Shown here: positions 46,273 to 57,221 of the stretch, in pieces
Layout of the letters: each line of letters starts with the position of its first letter
Numbering within the stretch: the first letter of the stretch is position 1
Assembly: GCA_958450325.1 (NCBI GenBank)
Contig: OY288243.1
Coordinates: forward strand, 60,868,606-60,932,605
From: Agrostemma githago
Lineage: Eukaryota; Streptophyta; Magnoliopsida; Caryophyllales; Caryophyllaceae
DNA: 64,000 nucleotides
Direction: 5' to 3'
Program-made: the position numbers and the translations under genes
Notes under the pieces: model-generated
Database searches by the model: none
The model's input: the letters and a program-made list of their open reading frames with translations, nothing else
Told to the model about the DNA's origin: nothing

Positions 46273-46328
46273 GGGTCTTGATATTTTTGAAAATTCGGGT
46301 ACAAATCTCCTATAATAACTCGCAAGTC

Positions 46329-47153
46329 CTAGAAACTTCTTACTTCAATCACACTCTTAGGTGCTTGCCACTCCTTGACAACCTCAATCTTAGCGGGGTC
46401 TACTTGAATTCCTTCCTTACAAATAATATGTCCCAAGAATGCAACTTCATGTAACCAAAATTCACACTTGGACAATTTAGCGTACCACTTGTAATTCCTC
46501 AAAATATTCAAAATAGTACGTAGGCGTTTTTCATGTTCGACAGAGTCCTTAGAATACACCAAAATGTCATCGATAAATACTACCACACAAGTATCCAAAT
46601 ATTTGTGGAATGTTCTATTCATCTGATCCATGAAGACTGCTGGTGCATTGGTTAACCCAAAAGGCATAACTCGAAACTCGTAATGACCATAACGAGTTCT
46701 AAAAGCGGTTTTCTGAACATCCTCCTCTTTGACCGAAATCTGATGATAGCCCGACCTTAGGTCAATCTTGGAAAATATACCAGCTCCTTTAAGTTGGTCA
46801 AACAAATCGTCTATCCTCGGGAGCGGATAACGATTCTTAATGGTTACTTTATTTAATTCTCTGTACTCAATACAGAGTCTCATACTACCATCTTTCTTCT
46901 TAACAAAAAGTACAGGTGCTCCCCAAGGTGATGTGCTTGGTCTAATGAATCCTTTTTCCAACATTTTTTCCAATTGCATTTTCAACTCCTGAAGTTCTAT
47001 AGGAGCCATCCTATAAGGTGATTTAGAGATAGGGGTTGTTCCTGGTGCGAGATCAATACTAAATTCCACGTCTCTCAAGGGTGGTATTACAGTTAATTCC
47101 TCAGGAAACACGTCTAAAAATTCTCTTACGATAGGTATGTCACTAATTTCCAT
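46329..47153 (-). pseudogene. Chromovirus reverse transcriptase
   Basis: Contains IPPLRDVEFSIDLAPGT (about residues 23-39), SPWGAPVLFVKKKDGSMR (75-92), FSKIDLRSGYHQI with the first catalytic Asp (near 117-129), MPFGLTNAPAVFMDQMN and the catalytic box V-F-I-D-D-I-L-V-Y (182-190). The domain is complete. The frame ends at a frameshift or stop before RNase H. All three catalytic Asp residues are present, but the polyprotein cannot be made in one piece. Confidence 0.9.
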
Positions 47154-48712
47154 CTTGTCCTCATTCTAGTGATGTTACAAAGGTAAACTTGACATCCTTT
47201 TCGATACATACTCATCAGTTTCATCGCTGATACTAGCTTAGTCTTTTGATTCGATCTTAAGCCTCTATAGGATACCCGATCTCTAAGTGGGCTCCTCAAA
47301 GTTATTTTCTGATCCCTACACTCAAATTGGGCATGATACTTACCTAGCCAATCCATCCCAAGAATAACATCAAAATTAGGAAGGTTAAAACTTATCAGGT
47401 TAGCTAAGAAGGTAGACTCCAAAATGATAATAGGTACATCCTCAAATAATACGTTACAACTCACAACTGGACCGTTAGGTAAAGATATTGATGCATCCAC
47501 ATTCACAGGGTTGGATAAGTTCGCTCGGGTAGCAAAAGAGGGTGATACATGGGATAAAGATGCCCCAGTGTCAAATAACACGCGTGCCAAACACGAGTTA
47601 ATGGAAAACATACCAGAGACAACATCAACATCCTCAAACTCCTCTGCGTCCATCTCTGTCAAGGCATAGACCTTTCCCTGAATTCTTGCATATGGCGGTC
47701 CTTGATTCGCGTTAGTTCCTGGTTTCTTTGGACACTGAAATGACTTGTGTCTTTCAACTTTACAGTAGAAGCATGTGATAGGTTGGCCATTACATTGCTT
47801 GTTAGGGTGGGCTGGACGTTTACACAGAAAACAGGTTGCATTATCTTTCGCTTGTGACCGTTTTGTAAAAGAGGTATTGTTGGCTTGGTTAGTATTCTGG
47901 TAGTTAGGTTTCTGGTAATTGTTCTTATACACCGGTTTTCTGAAATTGTTCTGGTTAGAATTGTTTCTATTGAAAAAGGGTTTCTGAATGAAACTGGACG
48001 ATGATACAGTTGGAATAAAGGGTTTCTTCTTTTTCTTATCAGCTTGGATCACATTGTTCACAATTAAGGCTTTCTCATAAGCTTTCTGAAAAGAATCAAA
48101 GTCAAGTCCTGACATGATTTTTCCCAACTCGGTTTCCATTCCCCGAACATATTGGGCAATTCTAGAGGGTTCATCCGGTACTAGTCTCTTAGCAAATTTG
48201 GACAACTCTTCATACTTCTTAGTATAATCATGCAAGGTCATATATCCCATCTCTAACTGGTTAAACTCCATCCTGCTCCTTCTGCCATCTCATTGCGGCA
48301 GGGTAAAACTTATCCTCAATTCTTCCCCTAAAGTCTTTCCAATCAGCTCCGGCTGTGGCTATATGTCCTTCCTTAGCAATCCTCCACCAACTATTGGCTT
48401 CCTCTTTCAAAAAGTAGGTTGCTACCTCCACCATTTCCTCAACAGGTGTGTGGCTAAGTTTCAAAAGTTTTTCCATTTCTTCTAACCATTCGAATAGGTA
48501 TGTAAGTTGTCTGATCCAGAATAGGTAGAAGGTCGGTGTTTAGAGAATTTTTCAAAAGCTGATGGATGGTTACGATTAGGGTTCTGATGGTTATCATTCA
48601 TAACTTGGGTTAAAAGGGCTTAGGTTGCGGCTAACTGACTGGCCATCCCCGTGATAACGTCTTCAAAGTGTTGACGTCTTGTTTCTTCTGGATTGTTTCC
48701 GTTTCTCGTCAT
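47126..48712 (-). pseudogene. gag: Chromovirus gag and protease
   Basis: The likely start ATG (48712) opens MTRNGNNPEETRR..., broken by a TAA after about 30 codons and by a frameshift near 48490. The frame 48476-48261 holds the capsid motif S-W-W-R-I and a second frameshift leads to 48271-47126. There the capsid ends (YEELSKFAKRLVPDEPSR), followed by two CCHC knuckles (residues 147-160 and 167-180) and the aspartic protease with D-T-G-A-S (234-238) and VILGMDWL (near 304-311). The start is chosen because it opens a gag-like N-terminus downstream of the two extra ORFs. Confidence 0.85.
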
Positions 48713-48871
48713 CTGTGATTTTCGTTAATGTGCAAAGGTTACAAAAATCAAGGATTGCACATAATGTTATTTAGTTAGGTACTAAATTATATATATAACA
48801 TATTTCAGAAAGTTTTACAACATATTACAAAAGTAGTTTACATCTTTTATTCATACGATTACGGAATAACA

Positions 48872-49354
48872 CTAAAATTTGTTAGATCTTACAAGCTTTC
48901 TATTTAGACCTTTAGCAAAATAGTACAAGGCTATTTTAAACTCGTCCCACTTAATATAAAATCTTTCAGGTGGGCGTTTCTCTTGCCACCAATCTTCGTA
49001 TTTATTCCCAAGAAAATCTACGGCAAATAGGGTTTTCCATTCATCCAGTACTCTAGCATAACAAAACCCGGTCTCGATATTTCTTCACCAACATCCGTGC
49101 TCTGCTATTGTTCCTATAAAGTATTCTGGTCCATATCTCTTAAAACTGACGTTTGCGTCTATTAACTGTTTCTTTTTACTAATCAATTCGTACTGGAAAG
49201 GTTGGAAATGGAATTTAAACTCATAGGCTTTATCAATCCAATTGGTTTGCTTATCCCTTCGGTCATATTCCGCAGCCTTCTTTGCGGCTAGCCATTTCTT
49301 AAACCAATTTCTTTTCTCGGGAGACATGTCCATGTTTGGACTATCTGGCTTCAT
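48872..49354 (-). pseudogene. Extra ORF b upstream of gag
   Basis: A sense-strand frame of 161 codons from ATG (49354) to TAG (48872), interrupted only by TGA at 49085-49087. The sequence around that stop (CW-stop-RNIETGF) continues smoothly in the same frame, consistent with a CGA-to-TGA change. Composition is protein-like: charged, with many Trp, Tyr and Phe (NWFKKWLAAKKAAEYDRR, later KYEDWWQEKRPPERFYIKW). No similarity to gag, pol or known domains that I recognise. Its role is unknown. A captured host fragment is possible. Confidence 0.5.
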
Positions 49355-49746
49355 TAGGCTGTAATTGATCCTCAAAAGTTAAAATAACTTATCCAAAGTT
49401 TGGTTTAGATAACAATTTAAAATAAGGGAATGTAAGGTTTCTAACTCTGCGAATGTAACTTAGCGTTTACGAAATCAATAAAGGATAATGAGAAAGAAAA
49501 ATGGAAAAAAGTAACCCTTAGAAATAAAACGATATATACACATACACACACACACATATATATATAGAGCTACCAGGTACATAAAATTATACATTAAGTG
49601 TGCCTAGTGTCTTAACCACTACTTCGATACAAAATTATGCCAGTCTATGGCAAAGCCTAAGTGGTACATAGTACATCCTGATTTAGCTGCTATATACATA
49701 CTACAGTCATCTAGTCTGATAAGTATTCCCCATTATCATATAACTC

Positions 49747-50145
49747 CTAATCAGAAGAAGGTGGCATTTTCTCCGGACCTATGCCAATTACATCTGGAAC
49801 AGTTGCCTCCTGGGCATGCCTTCGTTCTGCTATAACTGTTTCATAATACCTCAAGTAGCGAGTCACCCTAGAGTATATAAACTGGGCAGGGTAACCCACG
49901 TGTCCTGCCGTCTGATGTTCATCCAGATCACGTAGATAATTGAATCTGGGAAATCCCTAGTCACCGGTAGTCGGGAGGGTACGAATCAAAGCATAGCCTC
50001 TAAGTTTCAGACTAGTCATGTATGAGGGGTTAACTTGATCTGCATAATATAGGAAGTAGTCTTCCAGAAATAAAATATGAGAGTCTATACTCTCTAAGGT
50101 AGGCTGGAAATAATACTCTTCTGGTGCCAAAGGAAGGTCTGCCAT
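49747..50145 (-). pseudogene. Extra ORF a upstream of gag
   Basis: The first sense-strand frame after the PBS: ATG at 50145, 133 codons to TAG at 49747, with one internal TAG (49957-49959) after TTGD, continuing GFPRFNYLRDLDEHQ in the same frame, consistent with CAG-to-TAG. Acidic and aromatic-rich. The frame is open upstream of the ATG for about 11 codons after a TTTTTACAG sequence that could be a splice acceptor. No known domain. It lies 392 bases upstream of ORF b and in another frame. Confidence 0.5.
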
Positions 50146-50475
50146 CAACCTATCATTGATGAGATAAAAAGGGTTAGTACTGTAAAAATTTCAGGAAGGT
50201 TGGGTACAATACCATATTCTAAAAATTTTGGTTTCTCCTTATCCTATTATTACACCTTACATATAATCATATAATTAACATGAATGAAAGATAACACATA
50301 AGCATTTCCCTTAAATCATTTCCACCCCGATAAATTATTTAATAGGATCTTAACTGTTTCTATGTGAATCTCTCATTTTAGTGATCTAATATGGTCTTAG
50401 TATTTTAATAAGTCTACCCAGGCGCGCTCCTCGTTAGGTAAATGAAGTTCAATTCTCATTTACGGTCACAAAGTG

Positions 50476-50487
50476 GCTTTGATACCA
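50476..50487 (-). promoter_or_regulatory. Primer-binding site of the chromovirus
   Basis: The minus strand reads TGGTATCAAAGC, matching the Met-tRNA type except for one base, two bases from the LTR start at 50490. Confidence 0.85.
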
Positions 50488-51576
50488 ACTGTAAAAACTC
50501 GGATTTTTGATGACTTAAATTAATAGATAACGAGAAAAATTATCTAAGTCATTTAATTATACAATATCAGAGTGTAAAAACCCGGATCACTACGGATCCT
50601 TATAAGAAACGAGTATTAACAACATAGTTTCGATTTACTAGTACAAAATTTAAACCGTATTTTATACAAATATTTTATTAAGTCTCTCACTCGATCCTTT
50701 CCCCATCGCCCCATACCTTCAAAAATATAAAACAGAGGCCGCTGAGCGGAACAGCAACCAAGTCGTTCATCTAACATCACCTCGAACACATAAGACAATC
50801 ATGTGAATAACAAATAATATACTTACAAAAATATTAAAGGATATCACGTAACAGATAGTTTCCTGTAATTCAATTATCAACATGTGAGGTGATGAAAACG
50901 ATAAAGTTTAAAAGATGGGACATTGGCAGCCATTTGATTTTAAAATCATTTTTCACGTAAACAGAGAATAAACACACGAGTCGTGGCTCCTAGTATCACC
51001 GCTACACCCTATTGGTTTGCATCTCACCAATAGAAGTAACCGTGTTACCGACTCGTAGACCAAACCGATCTTATGAGGTTTACATCTCACCCATAAAGCT
51101 CAATTGCGCCCGAACTTCTATTATATTATACGTTTATTCAAACGGGGCTCTGGGCTGAAACGAAAACTGATGATTACATTCTCTGCATCACCAAGAGGGA
51201 ACCCGCAGTTTTCAGAATCCTGTTCTGCCCCCGCTACCTAGGTGGTAATACTGATCAAGTACTTGTCTATATGTGCGCCACATACCCTACGCAGACTCTT
51301 GAACCGCAGCTCTCACTGCCGTAGGACGACTACCTTAAACACTAGGTCGACTCTCGGACCGCAGCCTACGAGTCTGCTTTTCATTACAAGTGCAGTCGAA
51401 ATACCACGCATGGTAGGATCCAACACAAGCTATTCGTCCCAGACTCGCATCGTAAACTTTATATAAAAGTCGCCCGTGAACAAGTAGTATTTTATTTGGT
51501 GACCTTCAATAATTGGTCGGACTCACTTGAAACAGTCAAATTCTCAAATACTTACTTTCAGTGTGACAACGTTATA

Positions 51577-51870
51577 CTCCCTGCAATTTTGAGTATTCCT
51601 CCCACTTTCTTTTTTGAGCTTAGTTTGGTTTCTTCCCACTTTCTTTTTTTGGAAATAATTTTAATCATTCTTTATTTTTCCTTCAATTCTTTATTCTTTT
51701 CCTCCACACCTAAACCCAACCCCTTTTCACTTTATACCCCACCTTTTACACTTCATACCTCACTTTCTATTCATCTCTCTTACTTTATCTTCACCCTTAT
51801 TATTATTTTACTACCCTCCTTGGTTTCCCCCCCAAAAAAATTGGGGAGGAATACTCTGAATAGGAGGGAT
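51577..51870. mobile_element. Stowaway-like MITE in the chromovirus 5' LTR
   Basis: 294 bp, flanked by TA (51575-51576, 51871-51872). The ends CTCCCTGCAATTTTGAGTATTCC and the complement of GGAATACTCTGAATAGGAGGGAT pair imperfectly. The 3' LTR shows the empty TA at 42523-42524. T/C-rich on the plus strand, hence the spurious 162-codon frame at 51496-51984. Confidence 0.85.
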
Positions 51871-52693
51871 TACTTTAATCCTCAAATGTCACTCGAAACA
51901 TTATATCCCAAATATCGTAATATTTTTAAAATAGTAAATTCTTTAAAATCAAGTTTTATAAAAAAAATAAAATTTAAGGTATAATAATAATAAAATATTA
52001 TTTTAAAATTTATAGTTTCTGAAAAATATAAAAGTTTCTAAAAATATAAATTAAGTCGTACTTAATCGATTTACACTATTTGACGTAAAATCATTTTTAA
52101 AAAGTATATATAAATGTCTTGTAAAAGTTTCGGAATAAAATAAATACATTTATTTTAGAAAAATGAAATTTATAAATTTTTATCTATATAAAATAATAAG
52201 TAAAGTATTACAAAAATAAAATATTTTGTAGTTACTAATTTATTCAATTATTATAATATATAAACAAATGTAAAAGTACTAAAGAAAATTAAATATATGA
52301 CCAAAATTACAATTATACAAAATGTAAAGTATATAGAATAAACATACATAGCAAATAGAAGTAAATAAATAAAATACAATGAAAATGATATAAGTAAATT
52401 TTATTAATCTAAGTTCTTTTATTCATTTTCTCAATTTCTCATATAAAAAGAAATGTAAAGATGATAAATAAATAAATTAAACAAGTGATAATTTAGTCGA
52501 GTTGAATTTAGTCATAATAAAATATCACGTAACATTTTTATATATACATAAGTAATTCAGTCGTAAAAACAAGCCTAAATATTTAAATAAGCAATTTATT
52601 AAATTACTAACATAATATACTTATATATAAGAAATGTTGTTAGAAGAAAAGTTTGGTTATCTTAATAGCTACTATTTATTAATTATATTAAAA

Positions 52694-52774
52694 TTAAAGA
52701 TCGTCGGGGTCGATGATGTCGTCGAAGTTTGGAATATCGTCTCCTCCGTCTTCTAGAATAATACGTTTACCCAT
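52694..52774 (-). CDS. Acidic micro-ORF in chromovirus 5' LTR
   Basis: 26 codons: MGKRIILEDGG..., then DDIPNFDDIIDPDDL-stop. The same frame is open in the 3' LTR. It lies at a position corresponding to the acidic frames in L1 and L2. Untested as a product. Confidence 0.35.
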   Translation of the reverse strand: MGKRIILEDGGDDIPNFDDIIDPDDL

Positions 52775-53404
52775 ACAAAAGAAAATAATTTAGTTAGATT
52801 CTGACCTTATTAAAATAATAAAAAGTAAAATAATAAGTATCGTAAGTAAAATAGACTAATAAGATGAAAGGTTTGAGGAGTCGTAAATACTTACGTACTT
52901 GCGTAAATGAGTAAGGTTACAAGTATGTTGATGAGGTAAAAATAATTCTACAAATACTCCTATTTTTAGGATGAAGTTGTACGTCCTACTTCATCACCCT
53001 ATACTTAGAGTAGGGAGTATAAGTAAACTTCTACTCTCATGCATGAACTCCATGCAATGATCAGGCATGGCCACGTTTGTAATTAATCTTTTTTTTTTGT
53101 CCCAAATAATTCACTTGATTTATATCGCAAACAAATAAACGTCTTTTATTCTTAAAAGTTGAAATATAAGGTTACTGGATTAAAATAATGTGTGGACATG
53201 ACATAGGTCCACCCCGACTCGGCCACGCGCGGGTTTGGGGAGGCGAATGAATCTCCATGAGATAGTCAAATGGAAATTTAAATCGAAGTCGGAGTCGCCA
53301 CCGAATTTTATGGTTATTCGGAACCGTTCGAGCCCACTCTATGTCGTAGTGGGCCGTGTACAATATACGGCCCATTTCCGATGTGAGAGTTTATTGGGCT
53401 CGTC

Positions 53405-54145
53405 TTCAATCCTAATGCCCATTTCGGTAAGCACTGCAAAGTTTGAGATGCCGGCATACCTAAGATGGACGCGGTTGGAAGGGAGGAGGTTGTTGATGAA
53501 CGCCTCCACTAGTGTCTTCTCGTTGGGCTTGTCTACCAACTTCACACTTTCGACCCTCCACCTTTGAAGGTACTTGGTGAAACCTTCTTTGGGCTCTTGG
53601 GCCATAACTTCCAAAGTACGCATGGTGGTCTGGATTTCAGCATTATCCGCGTAGTTTCGCGCGAATTCCATTGCAACATCGTCCCAAGTTTTCTATTTCT
53701 TGGGGTCTAGCCTGTAGTACCAGGCTCTCGGGTGCTTTTCCAGAGAGGAAGCGAAGAGATGCTTGAACATGGTCGATTTGACCCCCTTAACAGCCATAAA
53801 GTCCTTGAAAGCCCGAATATGGAGTACCGGGTCTTCCGTCCCGTCAAACATTGGTAAGCCCGTTAAGTTGAGGTTAGCGGGCAGTTCATCCGTCAAGGGC
53901 GAGTAGGTACGAGCATTTTCCGTGAGGATGGTGTTTCTGGTGGTCGAGTGGACCTGTTCTTCAAGTTTGCGAACGACGCTGACCAGTTCAGCTATGGGCC
54001 CAGTAGTTTCATTCCTGACCTTAAGAGTCCTTTGCTCCACGGCACTCAAACGGGTGGCAATGGTCGTTTGTTCGGCCCTGATAACCGTCAATTGGGCTTC
54101 AAGCTCAGCTAGAGAGGTTGTCAATTGGTCCAAAGTTTCTTGCAT
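53405..54145 (-). pseudogene. gag: Tat/Ogre-like gag fragment of element B
   Basis: Two frames separated by a stop near 53690. The N-terminal part (54145-53693) has a coiled-coil start (about residues 1-45) and then LPMFDGTEDPVLHIRAFKDFMAVKGV and ARAWYYRLDPK-type capsid sequence, typical of Tat/Ogre gag. The second part (53671 downward) reads EGFTKYLQRWR and KTLVEAFINNL, capsid C-terminal domain. The deletion joint at 53404/53405 truncates it. No nucleocapsid or protease. Confidence 0.75.
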
Positions 54146-55539
54146 TTTCTGGCGTCTGGTTACCGGTGGCTTGTCTGTAAGAATACCGCGTAATCAGAGA
54201 AGTTGCTTTGGAACTCAATTTCACCAAGGCATAGGAAATAGCGCGAGAGGAGAGACGACTCCAGTTTGACTCGGGTTAGACTCTCTAAGACAAATGTGTA
54301 GGGTACGTTTCTCAGAGTGACTGTGATTAATCGCTCCGTCGGAGAATAGCCCCCAAGTGAGACTAAGGACTTTGATAGGACCCAGATGGTGTGGCATCTA
54401 AGTGACTCGAAAGTGGGATACATGAGACAACACGTGCAAGACATGACCCTTAGAGCAACCGTGATTGATCGCTCTGCTGAAGGGTAGCCCCCGAGTGGGA
54501 CTGAAGACTTTGTTAAGACTCGAGTGAGTGACCCTTAGACGTAAGGACCGTGAACCTTTTGTTATAGGGCTATGCCTTGTAAAAGGTTGACTCGGAAAAG
54601 ACACCTAGACGGGTGACTCGTGAAATGTGGATCTCCTTTAGGATCCAGCTATGTGGGTTGGGCCTTGTTCGAAGGAAGATTCACGTGAGACATTCTCAGA
54701 CTTTGGACTCGATTGTGTAATTGGGCCAACCTTTGTAGGAGTATGTCCTACGTAAGTGGGCCTTGCCTTAGTAAAATAAGGCGGACTGGGATAGGGGGGA
54801 AACTCGTGATGTAAGATCGACAGAGTTTCGACGCTAGAGACTTCAACGACTTATGGCACGACCCGACACTATTAAATACGGGAAGTCTAAGAAGAGGAAG
54901 TTTTGAAATATGATATTTTGAAAAGCCCGAAATGAATCGGGTGGAGAAATTCAGCCCTTTTTCGAAAAAGAAAAGGGAGTGGGCCGAATGACGGGTTTTG
55001 AAAGTTTCGAAAATATTTTCGAGTTTTGAATTGGGCATAATACCGGCTAGAAAAAGGCTATTTTGAGTAAAATCATAAGTCCTAAGTTCGGTATATGACC
55101 CGGGTTTTGAAAATTGGATATTTTGAAAAAAGGATGCAAATTTTGAAAATGACGGTTTTGAAAAAAAAGATGTGGATCAAGTAGCACGTAGTCATGGAAA
55201 CAGTATAACGACGCCATGTATGCTCTTAATCTAAGTCTCGGTCAGTCTGTAAGGGTCTATACCAGTGTACACAGCCTATCAAGAATCGGGGCGGACTCCC
55301 CAACTCGAGTTGAGATTAGGACATGCCGTAAAACCCATATGAATCGGCTAGTGGACACCTTTGACATAACCAGTTTGGACTATATCAACGGTATAGTGGG
55401 ACGTCGGTCGCGAGTACCGGCCCGGGAAAGTGGGGTTTATGCATGAACCGTAAAACTAAAACGCGCATTGTACTAGTCAAACGATTTCTATTCGAGTCTC
55501 ACCCTGAGGACACTGAAGGTTATTAACTCATCAGAAAAT
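54146..55539 (-). mobile_element. Leader of element B
   Basis: Non-coding sequence between gag and PBS. It has two diverged copies of a unit near 54310-54380 and 54455-54525 (regular 'gattaatcgctc.g..g.agggtagcccccaagtg'-like sequence) and shares 'gtgatgtaggatcgac.gagtttcgacgcta' with the internal region of element A (59213-59242). Confidence 0.6.
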
Positions 55540-55557
55540 CCCCAGCGGAGTCGCCAA
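55540..55557 (-). promoter_or_regulatory. Primer-binding site of element B
   Basis: The minus strand reads TTGGCGACTCCGCTGGGG next to the LTR, the PBS type I associate with Tat/Ogre elements (arginine-type tRNA, from memory). Element A has the same at 60273-60290. Confidence 0.75.
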
Positions 55558-56329
55558 ATTGTGGACATGACATAGGTCCACCCCGACGCGGCCACGCGCG
55601 GGTTTGGGGAGGCGAATGAATCTCCATGAGATGGTCAAATGGAAATTTAAATCGAAGTCGGAGTCGCCACCGAATTTTATGGTTATTCGGAACCGTTCGA
55701 GCCCACTCTATGTCGTAGTGGGCCGTGTACAAAATACGGCCCATTTCCGATGTGAGAGTTTATTGGGCTCGTCCCTTTTGCATATCGATATAGATGCCGA
55801 CTGGGCGGTTAATCGTATATTGAATGACTCTCGTTGCCAATGGTTTCGGACATCCGGAAAACACGGTTCTGAGTAAGGGGTGAGGGTACGTGTTGGGAAA
55901 TTCACTAAGAACACCCAACCCCGCCCGCACATTAGCGGCCTCTACTAGGATATCGAATGACGTTTTAATGCGCGCGTTAGTTGAACGATGAATGATTATG
56001 CAAACATTGTTTTCTAAGCATGTGAAAAATTGAATGGGTTGCTAAGTGATTTAATGCATGCAAATTTAATTGATGTCAAAGTTGAATTTAGCATATGAAA
56101 TTCGTTTTAGTATAATAAAACAAATGAAAAGAATGAATTTGCTACAAAACAAACAAACGAGTTAGTATCGATTTGTAAATAATAATAGCAAAATAAAATA
56201 ACGAAATCGAGAAAATAAATATTAATCGAAATCTAAAAAATATTGTTGAAAAGAACGTTGTTTTGTATAAAAAACGAAGTTCGAAAAATAATAAAAAAAC
56301 TGAACAAAGGCACGGAAAACAGCCGACCG

Positions 56330-56360
56330 CGCGACTCGCCCGGGACGCCGGCGGGTCGCG
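56330..56360 (-). promoter_or_regulatory. Hairpin 1 in LTR B
   Basis: CGCGACTCGCC (56330-56340) pairs with GGCGGGTCGCG (56350-56360), with one G-T (G-U) pair. Confidence 0.55.
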
Positions 56361-56607
56361 TGGTGGCCTGTTTCGGGTCCGGTTTTCGAAAACTTGAAGT
56401 TCGTATTAAATCGCGTATGAATATTGCATGATTCGTACTCGAATTAATATTTTCGATATTCTTTATATTCGACAGTTAACTACGAAATTAATATCGAATA
56501 CTTGGAATAGTTTTAGAAAAGATGTAATTTTTAGAAATCGATCGAAGAATAAATAATAAAACGAACGAAAACGTAGAAAAAAAGAAATCCCGGATTCCAG
56601 GCCTGCG

Positions 56608-56638
56608 CGCGAGTCGCCTGGGCATGGCGCGACTCGCG
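56608..56638 (-). promoter_or_regulatory. Hairpin 2 in LTR B
   Basis: CGCGAGTCGC (56608-56617) pairs perfectly with GCGACTCGCG (56629-56638), followed by GGGTCTGTCC as after the hairpin of LTR C (AGTCTGTCC). Confidence 0.6.
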
Positions 56639-57213
56639 TGCGGGTCTGTCCGTCTTTATTTTTTGTTCGAAAATTGTTATTTTGAACGAAAAGTAAAAGA
56701 AAAGAATTTTGACAAAAAAGATGTAACGATTTCTGATATCGTCGAAATCTTAATATAATTCTTTTCGATACGATATTCGATTACAGAAAAATCGATATCG
56801 TATGTTTAAGAATATTCGTTATGAAAATAGTTTTTCGTTAATAACGATATTAGAAAAATAATAAGAAAACGACTCTTGACCCATAAGAAACGGACGAAGA
56901 GGAGAAAGGGAGAGAAAGGAAGAAATCGGGTTTGATTACACCCTCAACCTACATGCTCTTGTTGACTCGGATCGGGACTCGTCGGAATGTGGCTAGGCAC
57001 GGGAGTGTCGAGGCAACGTCGGTTGGGTTAGGGTGGTACGGTTTTGACGGGTGAAGGGTGTCGGATATCGGGACCGGTTTCCTTCGGGTTTTGGATGTAT
57101 TATCGGTTTCTCGATGCTAAGGGAATTATGTGTGTGTGTATGAATTGTGTAGGAAGAATTGTTGGTAAAAATCGTATTGATTAATTGTGTCTTTTGTGTT
57201 GGATGCAAGGGGC

Positions 57214-57221
57214 TATTTATA
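57214..57221 (-). promoter_or_regulatory. TATA box of LTR B
   Basis: Minus-strand TATAAATA in context CCTATAAATAGCC, at the position corresponding to those in LTRs A and C. Confidence 0.6.

Noticed and set aside
51496..51984. 162-codon plus-strand frame
   Set aside because: Spans a T/C-rich MITE and LTR flanks, antisense to the chromovirus.
53922..54269. 115-codon plus-strand frame
   Set aside because: Antisense shadow of Tat-like gag.
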